From assembly GCA_963920635.1 (NCBI GenBank), contig OY987307.1, positions 15,577,735 through 15,641,734 of the forward strand: a DNA stretch of 64,000 nt, in the 5' to 3' direction. A program made the position numbers and the translations under genes. Source of the stretch: Pseudeuparius sepicola. Lineage: Eukaryota > Arthropoda > Insecta > Coleoptera > Anthribidae. Positions 28,101-40,100 of the stretch are shown here, one piece after another; the stretch's first letter is position 1, and every line of letters begins with the position of its first letter. The notes below the pieces were generated by a model. The model was given only the letters and a program-made list of their open reading frames with translations, had not been told where the DNA came from and did no database searches.

Positions 28101-31100
28101 TCAGATGTGAGAACTTTGCTGTGTAAGTTCAGTAGTATTTTTTATAGAACTATAACTTTACTAAATACTCTACCAGTAGTATTTTAATGGTATTTTAAAG
28201 ACACTCCTAGAGATGTAGGGATGCAATAATTTTATAACCTTAGGCAGGCTGATTTGTAAGTTTTTAAACTTTTTTTTCTGTTTTTATATATATGTAGGTA
28301 AACTTATGTGCGGCTATCATGCGAGGCTTATATCAGTGAATAGACAGATAGTGCTTTGCAGTTTTCATCATACTGGAATTATACAAGTTAGCCATTTGAT
28401 TTTATTAACGTTATCTGCACCACTTCATCAGCAGGGGAAACGATGGTAATATTTCCAAAACTGCTTATTTCCTGATCTGTTTTAGCTATTATTTTGCTTC
28501 TACTTAACAATTTCTTCTCCTTAACAACACAAACGACTTATTTTTACTCTCTGAATTGTTGTGGAACACTTGTAGACTTTGCGACGAAATGAGCAATGAG
28601 CTGCTGTGTTTAAATTAAAGTGTTTAATAAATCACCTTAGTAGTATAGCAAAGGGTACTCCAGGGCGGAAGTGACGTCACAAGATGGCCGCCAAGGCGGG
28701 AAATTTGAAAATGGCCTTGACCTGCGGGTTCAATGAACTTTAAGGGGTCACGTTCAGTTAACCTTGACCTGAAGGTTATCTAGAGGCCAAGGGGTTACCA
28801 GATCGATAACCTTTAAGGGGTCATTGACCCGCGGGTTAACCTTGAAGGGGTCACGTTCAGTTAACCTTGACCTGAAGGTTATCTAGAGGTCAAGGGGTTA
28901 CCAGATCGATAACCTTTAAGGGATCATTGACCCGCGGGTTCAATGAACTTTAATAGGTCACCTTGTTACCTTGACCGGTCAATGAACTTTAAGAGGTTAC
29001 CTTGACACGTGGCACTTGGGTTCTACCTTGAAAAATTGAACTTTGCTCACAGTTCTGGGAACGGAAGTGACGTCAATGGTCGCCAAGGCGGGAAATTTGA
29101 AAATGACCTTGACCTGCGGGTTCAATGAACTTTAAGGGGTCACCTTGTTAACCTTGACCGGTCAATGAACTTTAAGAGGTCACCTTATTAACCTTGACCT
29201 GAAGGTCAATGAACTTTAAGAGGTCACCTTTTAACCTGAAGGTCAATGAACTTTAAGGGGTCACCTTGACACGTGGCACTTTTTCTGGGAACAGAAGTGA
29301 CGTCAATGGCCGCCAAGGCGGGAAATTTCAAAATAACCTTGACCTGCGGGTTCAATGAACTTTAAGGGGTCACGTTCCATTAACCTTGACCTGAAGCTAG
29401 AGGTCAAGTGGTTACCAGATCGATAACCTTTAAGGGGTCATTGACCCGCGATATTGAAATATGTCTTTTCTGAAACAGTTGAACGAAAATAACTTCGTAA
29501 AAGAAATTGTGAGTGCAAGAGAGTTAGTGGTTGGTGAAAAACATAAAATTTTATCTTTTAGAAGAATTGAAACAAGGTACGGGGAGAAAGTGTTCGTCGA
29601 ATTTGAAAATTTTCAAACTGCGCTACCTGCACGGTTCGTAAAAGAATTTACGTCTGAACGCATCGAAGACATAAACCGGGAAATCACCAACGGAAAGAAG
29701 ATCTTCTTGACGAGTCTGGGCCTCATTGGTAGGACAACGAATATTAAATTTGAGGAAGAATGAATCCCACTGACAAGAGGCGACGCAGACAACACTACAA
29801 AAGAAGATTGGAATTTTATCTAAGATCTCTTCAAAATTTGAAATATGAAATTCAAATTGAAATAAATTAAAAGTTCAAAAACATAAATTTAGAAAATTGT
29901 AAAAAATAAAATATGAAATCTAGTCTATCTTTTATTTACCCCTACAAAATTGAAACTCAAATCTGAATGTTCCGATTGCTTCTGAGCGCCGAACATATAA
30001 ACACGTCCAAGTGCATTTGACAGGATTCATTGACACTTGATAGACTATATTAATAACAATTTTGGGTGCGGTTACTTTAATTCCTAGTATATTTTTGGAC
30101 ATTTTCGTTCATTTTATTTACAAAATTATTCTTCATTATTTTTTATAAGATTATAAGTTGGCTGAAGTAGCTGCATTAATGTTAAGAAATCTAAAAAACG
30201 TTGAAAAGTTATAAGTCTAAAGGAATAGCTCTAGATATTCTTATCTATTAATAAAAGTATTTCATTTTCTGACACGTCAGGTCAACAATCTACCGAACAG
30301 CGAAATTATACGCTGGTTTCTTGACGCAGCAGGTCAATAATCGACTCACATTGTAAACTGCAACATCAGCTAAATATATGCTACCGCCGCAGGTCAACAA
30401 CCATGCTATGTCATCAGATTGTTTTCTGCCGAATAGCATGAAATTTGAAACCGGAAATGAAACATGATACCACGGTGTCAGATTACAAAGGTGTCAAATT
30501 TCATGGGTTTCTTGACTCATCGACTCACATTGTAAACTGCAACATCAGCTAAATATATGCTAACGCCGCAGGTCAACAACCATGCTATGTCATCAAATTG
30601 TTTTCTGTCGAATAGCATGAAATTTGAAACGAATTTTATCTAAGATCTCTTCAAAATTTGAAATATGAAATTCAAATTGAAATAAATAAAAAGTTCAAAA
30701 ACATAAATTTAGAAAATTGTAAAAAATAAAATGTGAAACCTGGTCAATCTTTTATTTACCCCTACAAAATTGAAACTCAAATCTGAATGTTCCGATTGCT
30801 TCTGAGCGCAGAACATATAAATACGTCCAAGTGCATTTGACTGGAATCAGTTCAATGTCATCCTTCACAGGTGAAGGGTTGGTGAACACGCTAATAAATA
30901 AGTTGCCCGTCGAATTACATCTTCCTGGATATCAGTTTTGTGGTCCTGGCACAAAATTACAAAAAAGAATTGCGAGAGGTGACGCTGGTATAAATAAGTT
31001 AGACGCTGCGTGCAAGGAGCACGATATTGCATATTCAGAAAATAGATCTTTAAAGGAGAGACACGCAGCCGATTTAGAATTGGAAAATAGGGCTTGGGGA

Positions 31101-34100
31101 CGTGTTAAATCAAAAGACGCAAAATTTGGTGAAAAGGCTGCCGCTCTTCTAGTCACGACCGCAATGAAAACTAAACGAAAATTGGGAATGGGAATAAAGC
31201 CGAAAAAAGGTTCGGTTTCTTTTAAAAAAGATATCGTGGGAAAAGTCTCGAGATCATTGAAAAAAACATTTGATAGAGATCAGCTTAATGATGTCAGGAA
31301 TTTAAAGAAAACTTCATCGGCAGCTTTGCGCGCTGCACGATTAGCCATCAAGAAGGTGGGAGGGAAACGAAAAATTCGAGTACCGAGAGTGATTCCCTTT
31401 GAAAAGAAAACAGGGGGTTTTTTACCCCTACTGCCCTACAGCTTTGGGGGCCCTCGGTTCGGTAGCTGGTGGTGCTAGCGCTGTTGCGAAAACCGTTATA
31501 GACGCAAAAAACGCGCAGAAAAAAATGGATGAACAAATACGTCATAATAGGGCAATGGAAGCTATTGGAAAAACGGGATCTGGGCTTTACTTAAAGAAAA
31601 ATAATCACGGAGGATTCGGTTTATATTTAAAGAAAAAAAACTCCCATTGATGCTACCCAATAGACCTCTAACGGATAAAGATTTAATTTTTTACGCTAAA
31701 AAGATAAAAATACCTTATTTTAGAGGTGTCTTTATGAGAGACACGCTTCCAAAACTTGGTCCAAACAAAAACGAATCGGCAATTTTGAATTTAGACGTCA
31801 AAAGTAATGCTGGAACACATTGGGTAGCATATGAGAAAAGAGGTATCAACGTTGAGTATTTCGATAGTTTCGGGGCGCTGAAGCCACCGAAAGAACTGAT
31901 CCTATACTTGGGGAAACATGCTAATATCGTATACAACAATAACTCGTATCAAACATACGATGAAATAAATTGCGGACACCTCTGTTTGGAATTTTTACGT
32001 GGAAAAACCCTATAAAACAGAAGAAATTATCATATTTTTGCTCAGTCATGTCGCAGACGTTTACTTTGACGGGTAACGGTAGCTACATCTCCAAATCGTT
32101 TTTTCCGCCCCTTGAGCTAGATCCTCAGTACGAATATTCGCTAGCGTTAATTTCTCTATCTACTTGGAATTCAATTCCAAATATAGAGGGAGGACAGAAC
32201 AAGCTATATTTCGTAGATCACAGAGGAAGCGAGATAGAAATTGAGATTCCGACAGGAGCATATGAGATTCGGGATATTGAGAATTACGTTCAGAAACAAC
32301 TAGGAAGTTCGCTGGATAATCAGCAAGAACTAGACGAAATTTTTTCGTTGAAACCTAACAATAATACTTTAAAGTGTGAACTTAAATCTCTGTATAACGT
32401 AAATTTTAAACAGCCCGATACTATAGCTAAATTGCTTGGCTTTTCCAATAAAATATTGAAATCCGGAGATTTACATCAATCAGACCTCCGAGTAGAGATT
32501 GTGCAAGTGGTAACAATAAGAGTGGAGTGCAATTTAATTTCGGGATCATATTACAACAACGCACCTTCGCATACTCTTTTTGAGTTTATGCCTACAGTAG
32601 ACCCGGGATACAGTATCAATATTGAACCTAGGAATCTAATTTATTTGCCTGTCAGTAGGAAAACCATCGACAATATTACAGTGCAACTTTTAGATCAAGA
32701 TTCAAGATCGGTAAATCTCAACGGGGAAGAAATCATAATCAGATTGGAGCTGAAGAGAAATGGTGTTAGTTTTTGATGGTAGGTACCGACCATATAAAAG
32801 GAGTGTCGGTCGGTCGAGAAGTTCACAACCAGCAGAGCTGTACAAGAGTAGAGATCGTAATACGAGTCTTACACCTGAAAATCGCTTGTTCCTAAAATAT
32901 CTCGGTTATCATGTCATTGACACATCAAGTGTTCGACGTGCATCAGAAACCAAAGTTCGATGAATCTATTCAACGTTTAGAAGCACGCTCCTATTATCCG
33001 TTCGTAAAGTCCTTCATGAACAATGACATCGTAGAAATAACCGTTAATCAAGGGGACGCTTGGTTGTTGATGTATGATGCTGCAATTTTCGTAAAAGGTA
33101 AAATAAGCAAGAAATCAGGCACTGGTACTTGCAAGCTTGTAAACAATGGTGCATCGTTTTTCTTTGATTCTGTCTCATACGAACTTAATGGCAAAGAGTT
33201 GGAAATGGTGAGAGATCCTGGAGTTGTGAGTGCCATGAGGGGATATTTATGTTATTCTCCTAACGATGAAAAGTACTTGGTAACTTCAAGTTGGAGCTAT
33301 CCCAAGGACAATGCGCCAATCTTGAATAAGGACGGAACATTCAGCGTAAGAATACCGCTTAAACATTTGTTTGGGCTCTTTAATGATTATCAATATGCCA
33401 TTTGCGGTAAGCAAACAATAAGACTAATTCGAGCCCGCAACGACAATAATTGCCTGCTACTAGAAAAAGCTGCCGACTCCACTACAGAGTTGACAGCAGA
33501 ATTATTGATTACCAATATAGAACTAAAAGTGAAACATATACAGCCAAACGATATGATTAGATTAGATCTCCTGCAATCCATAAAGCGAGATCAACCCATT
33601 ATTATACCCTTTAGAAAGTGGGAATTACATGAATTGCCAACTCTTACGGCAAACTCTCGTAAAGAAATTTGGTCAGTGAAAACATCTGCAGCAGTGGAAT
33701 CTCCTAGGTTTGTTGTAGTTGGTTTTCAAACTAATCGCAAAGAAAATAGCAAAAGCGATCCCACAAAATTCGATCACATAAGTATATCAGACGTTAGGTT
33801 AATTCTAAACGGTGAATATTTCCCATTTGAAAGGCAGAGGCTGGATTTCAAAAATAATGATTACTTAGAAGCTTACAATAGTTACATTGAATTTTATTCA
33901 AGTTTTATGGGCGTTCGTGAGAAACGTCCACTGCTAGATTACAAAGATTACAAAGATAACGTAACTCTGTTTGTTATCGACTGTTCTAGAAGAAATGAGA
34001 CCCTTAAGACCAGCACTGTTGACGTCAAACTAGACATAGAAAGTGATGTCGGTTTTCCTAAAGACACTCGAGCGTATTGCTTAATTATTCACGACAGTCT

Positions 34101-37100
34101 TATGGAATATCTGCCGCTAAGCGAAGTAGTCAGAAACTTGATGTAAGACCGCTTACCTCAATAAACTCCCAGTTGCTAGTTTGACTCGGAAGAATGAAGA
34201 TCGCAGTCGTAGACACTCAAGGGTTTATAATTGACGGACTTTTCTACCCCAAAGAATTGTCGATCAAAATTAACAATCAAATTTTACACCTGCTGATAAA
34301 ACCCCCTAAGGATTATTATTTGCTAACTGCGGTGGATAGAAAGCAAGTATCTTATTTGGAACACAATTTTCATGGTTTATGGTATTCCAATGGATATGTG
34401 GAGTGCATTCATGTGCGAGAAATTTTAGAAGAGTTTCTTTTCGATGTCGACATCATCTACATCAAAGGATATCAGAAAGAAAAATTCTTGCAGACTATCG
34501 ACATCGATCCTACGAAAATAATCAATATTGAGAAACTGGAGAATAATTTTGGAAATTTACCGAAATTCGAAAAAGATGTACCCCTTTGCTTGTATCACCT
34601 AAAACATTCTAAATATATGTGCAGTTTGAGAAATTGTGAAAAGTTGGACAGCTGGTTGAAGAATTTTCTATTTAAAAGGAATATCGAAGCGACGACTTCA
34701 CAAGGGTTGAAGGAGTAAAGGAAAAAATGTTTTTTAATATATATTTAAGTGTAGAATGTAATATCTAAAAATGTTAAAAATAAAGCAAAGCAATTTTTAA
34801 TTGTTGTTTCATATTTCACCTTACACTTGAAATTTGAGAACAAATGAACTCGACACTACCCCTCCTCATATTTCACCTTACACTTGAAATTTGATAACAA
34901 ATGAACTCAGCACTTCCCCCCTCCAACAATACTTATATATAAATAACGATCTGCGGAATCTCTAGCCAGTAGTACTCGAATCGTGTATTAAAAAATGGAA
35001 CTAGTGTCATATAAAAATATTGATGACAGACTCAAATCGTTTGAGTCTTGGCCATCAAGTAGTGTGATTGCGGGGCAAAAACTGGCGGAAGCTGGTTTTT
35101 TCTATAAAAATAACGAAGATGTGGTTGAGTGTCCATACTGTCATATCGAAGGATATCATTGGGAACCTGAAGATAATCCTATGCTCGATCACGCAAGTTG
35201 GTCTCCGAACTGTCCCTTTGTGTTACAAGGTGGTGATACTGATGCGGAATTACCTGAAATTCGCCCGATTGAAATTCGCCCGAATGCCGTTCCCGAAGAT
35301 GAGGTGTGGACTAGAAAAGTTGATGCTTATTCTCAAACTGAGCAAACTTGTAAAGATGAAGAAAAAAATTTATGTAAAATTTGTTTCTCTAACCCTATAG
35401 AGGTATTAATGTCTCCTTGCGGGCATTTAGTTTTTTGTATGGAATGTTCAACATCAATAAATAGATGTCCGTTGTGTAGACAAGTTATATGGAATAAAAT
35501 GAGGGCATACCTCCCATGAAAACATTGTATTTTTTTCAATAATAAAAATTACAACATTGTTAATTTTTGACTGCCCCTTATCCTACCAAGAAAAAGCTTA
35601 AAGCGTCTAAGCGACTCAAAAAACGACTAAACGACTCGAAAAACGACTATAAAAACGACTAAACGACTCTAAAAACGACTAGACGACTCGAAAAACGACT
35701 AGACGACTCGAAGCGACTCGAAACTATATATACTTACGTATCTTTGTCGGATCAGTCAGATTCATTCATAATGCAAATCGAACAACAGCAAACATCGCTC
35801 CCTATTGAAAACTTAGATGTTCTGGCTGAGAAGCAGCTTAAGTCGAAACATGGTAAACTATTTCCAAATTCAATTCGTGCAATTTTTTGTGGTCCAAGTG
35901 GATGTGGAAAAACAAATGCACTTTTAACTTTAATATTTAACCAAAATGGTTTGAAATTTGAAAACGTGTATGTATATAGCAAATCGCTCTATCAGGAAAA
36001 ATATGGGCTACTACAAGATGTTCTAAAAAATATTGATTGTATCGGATATTTTCCATTCAAAGCCAGCGATGATGTAATAGATCCATCTGATGCTCGAGAA
36101 AATTCCCTCATTGTTTTCGACGATGTGGCTTGCGACAAGCAAAATAAAATCAGGGAGTATTATTCTATGTGCAGACATAAGGGTATTGACGCGGTGTATC
36201 TTTGCCAGACTTACTCCAAGATACCCAAGCAGTTGATTCGAGATAACTGCAACTTTATAGTACTTTTTAAGCAGGATGAGACAAATCTCAGACACGTGTA
36301 TGACGAGCACGTGTCACCTGACCTAACCTTCGAACAGCTTAAAGATATATGTCGCCAGTGTTGGAATGATAATTATGGCTCTTTGGTAATCGTGAAAGAC
36401 TTTAGCATAAACGAGGGACGTTATCGACAGGGATTCGACAAATATATAAGGTCTGGACAATAGCTTCTACGGATCATTAGCGCATCTGACGATATGCCGT
36501 TAACATCTCGAGAGCAAATTGCTGAAGCCCAACGTTCAAAAAAAATTAAAGATCTTACTCGCTCTATCAGGAAAAAGTATACGGCTTTAAAATTAGGTAG
36601 ATTTGAAGAAGATGAGGTCTTGGAGAAGGTATTTCAACCTATTACCAAATCTCTTACAAAAATTGAAAAAAATAAAAATGAAAGAGCGGAAAACATGAAG
36701 TTTGAACTCAAAAGAGATAATGATGGTTTATGTAAGGTTGAGAAAAAGGAAGGAAGCGTCGAGAAAAAGGAGGAAGAAAACGTTGAGGATAGAATCAGCA
36801 AGAAACTCGATAAGTTAATAGCAAGCATTAATAGAAACAAGCAACAATCCCTCAATGAGTCACATTATGAAGCTACCGTACCAACTGATAACGATACCGT
36901 TTTCAACGAATCATTTAACATGAGTACATTTCGACCGGAGGTTTTGGAGGAGTACTTGGATGCCTATCCCGAAATAGCTAAGAAGTACATTTTAGACCAC
37001 AATGAAAAACTTCCAAAAATTGATCCGGTTTATGGACCCGTTTACAATGCGTCACAGTCACAATGGATGCTAGGAAAAAAAGTTATGGACTTCGATAAAA

Positions 37101-40100
37101 GTAGCGGAGACATTTTGATTGATGGACACCGCTATAAAGGTACCGAGGGACTCTACGATTTAATTTTCTACGATGATCCACGTATAACTACTAAAGAGGA
37201 GAACGATAGGTATAGACATATTTTAGTTAATACCGAAGTTCATCTAAATACTCTTGGAAGACTGAAAGGCACAAATCGTTCAAAGTATGTTGACATCATA
37301 AAACCTTTCGTTACGACTTCAACATCTAAATCGAGGCCCCGTGCGAATACAATATCTGGCTCGGGTACTTCCGGGATGCATTGGATTTTCAATAAAAAAC
37401 CCATAGAATACGTTTATTGGGATGATGCCAATGAATTAGTTGACCGTTTAAAATTGCTCGTGGCATCTAAAAACGCAGGCAATACATCGAATGACAACGA
37501 AATTGTAGCAATAATAAATGAGCTCAAAGAAGCTAATATAATCAGATAGATGCACAAAAGGTGTTTAGTATCAAAATGAGCTTGAACAAGTTCGGACGTT
37601 CTTCCAAAGCGCCTAACGAAGTCAAAGTTTTTCGTACTCAGAATTTGTTTGCGGTAACCAAAGAAGGAGACTACGATCTTCAAAACCGTAAATTGTGCAA
37701 CGTTGAACTACCGACTGAAGGTGGCGACGCCGCAACAAAAAAATACGTCGATGCTAGCTGTACTTCTATAATGAATTCGATCGATGAAAAATTTCAAAAT
37801 ATCTCTAAGATCTTTACAAGCAATTTCGATAAAAAGATTTCGAGCTTGAATAAGATAGTATTGAGTTCATCTTCGACGTCAACCGATAACACGACTCTAC
37901 TCAATAAAAACGTTGAAAAAACTTCCGTGATTGACCAGAAAGTGACATCCCTGCAGACTCGAATCACTAATTTGAATATAGAATATCAAAATCGTTTAAA
38001 ATCAATATCCATTCAACTTGATTCGCTAAATAGCGACTACAAAAAACTAACTACCATACTTAATAGATGCAAAAGGATCGTCTCAAAAGAAATCGACATG
38101 AACTCCAATCACTCAAAAGAAAAAATTCAAATAGTTAAAGAGCTTCATAAGCCTGCACGCAAAAATTATACTCGACGACGAACTATCATCAAAGGGCTGG
38201 ACGATCTCTGGCAAGCCGATCTTGGACAACTTGATCAGTATAAATCCTATAATAGAAATTTTAAGTTTATACTTGTCGTTATTGATGCTTTCTCAAAATT
38301 TGTTTGGTGTAAACCGTTGAAAACGAAAACTGGAGAAGAGATCCTTAAAAGTTCAGAACGGCGGTGTCCGAAAAACCTTCAAACTGATCACGGAAAGGAA
38401 TTTTACAACACTCATTTCAAACAGTTGATGGGAGCTTACAACATTAATCACTATAGCACATTTAGCGTCAAGAAAGCAGCCATTGTTGAAAGAGTGATAC
38501 GTACTTTGAAGGAAAAGCTTTTTAAATTTTTCAGTTTGAGCGGAAAATATAGATGGATCGATGTATTGCCTACCTTGACAGATGATTATAATAGTCAAAA
38601 ACATCGCACTACACAAATGAAACCTAAAGATGTAAGCAAAAGTTGCGAAAAGCGGTTATTAAAAAACGTCTATAGCCACTTGAAGACTTGTGGTAATAGA
38701 AAATTTAATGTTGGTGATATAGTTAGGATCAGCAAAATGAAGCACGTTTTTAACAAAGGTTATACCCCCAACTGGACTACGGAATTGTTTAAAATTGTGA
38801 GGATTCAAATCACCAATCCAGCAACATATTTGCTTGAAGATATGAATGGAAGTCCCATAAAGGGTGGATTCTACGCTGAAGAACTACAGAAAACGGTTAA
38901 TTCCGACGTCTATCTAGTTGAAAAAGTGTTACGTAAGAAAGGGAAAAAAGTTTTATAAAAAGAAATATCTACAGTGGCAGTTCGAACATTTTAAAAATGA
39001 GTGACAGTGCTTACGCTTCTGAATTTAGTGAAGATACAACATCTGTAGATGCTGCCAACGATGAGGATCTTATTCTAAATACGTGCTTTGTGTTGAAGCC
39101 CAATCATGTGTTTACTGTTCATTGTGGATTGAGCGCCGCACGATATTTCACACCAGCTATCAAGATTGTTAACCACCTAGATACGCAAGGTTTCGCTAAT
39201 ATTTTATTAGATCGCCTCGAATGGAACGAGCTAATTCTAATTTTGACAGGATGCGTCGAAGATTTTTTCAATAAACCTAATTCGTCTGCCATATCGAGGA
39301 GATTTGTATCCAATGAAAATGTTAGAATAAATACAATGATTAGAGTGGATGGATTAAAAGTTGCTATGCTTTCAAAGGAGGGCGTCGACTGCTATTTTTC
39401 TCATTCAGATATTTTAGAATTAATAAGCCTCGATAAGATAATTTCTTCTAAAATCGATGTAATGTTAAAACTAAATATTTGCGAACATTATTTAAACTTT
39501 TTAGATACAGTAAATATGCTTTTGTTTAGATGTAATTACATGTTGAATCCTATAGATTTAATTACAGCATTATTTAGTTCAACGCTCAATTTAGAAATGT
39601 ATTGTATTTTTGAATTTTTTAATTTTAGTAGAGATAAGTTTTTAATTGACTTGTATAACAGAAGGTATTTTTGAAATAAAACAATATAAAAATATAAATG
39701 ATTTTTATTTCTTAAACATAGATACATACAAACAGTAATACAAATCGTGCGAATACTAAAGGTAAGTAAGATATTCTGCTTCTAAAACAATAATACAAAT
39801 CGTGAGAATAGTAAAGGTAAGTAAGATATTCTGCTTCTAAATAGTTGCTCGGAAAGTAAAAAAGTGGTGTTAATCTATTATACTATAATGACCCCAAGGA
39901 AGCGTATCGTGAGAATGCTTTAATAAAAATCGTTTATCATCAAAAGGATTAAGGGCGATTTTTTTCTGTTCCACGCTGTAGACATCGTGGTTGTAAGATC
40001 TTATACAGCGTTGTGTTTCACTATTAATTTTAAAATTTTGAAGGGCGTGCAAATAATCTTCAAACCGAATTTTTTGTTTAACTACATTATATTTAACACC

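Larger units (their letters stand above)
24280..28632. other. RfC4 last intron, left of the Polinton
   Basis: Holds a degraded member of the foldback core family (24,496-25,600) with a ~195-bp tandem duplication, a CAGTGGCGGCTCG end near 26,484, and a short hairpin at about 26,836-26,869 (tatagtcttgccataggctata). From 27,000 to 28,632 nothing recognised. Confidence 0.5.
28639..30600 (+). repeat. Polinton left terminal inverted repeat (~1.96 kb)
   Basis: Matches the reverse complement of 43,784-45,635 almost throughout. It contains three copies of an ~80-bp GC-richer module, a dense array of aactttaag(g/a)ggtcacc and ccttgacc words, a 100-codon gene, and an A/T-rich inner third. It is ~110 bp longer than the right repeat because one subterminal unit (about 28,811-28,938) is duplicated. 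Confidence 0.93.

Noticed and set aside
28639..30600. Terminal repeat array considered as a CRISPR-like or satellite array
   Set aside because: Repeat units are irregular, lack uniform spacers, and are mirrored at the other end as a transposon terminal repeat in a eukaryotic genome.
31970..32047. Longer start for the penton-like protein
   Set aside because: The extra codons overlap the protease gene, begin with a non-ATG codon and contain the TATA box; ATG 32048 directly after TCAGT is better.
35744..35770. Upstream TTG start for the ATPase
   Set aside because: It includes the TCAGT initiator; the transcript would begin after it.
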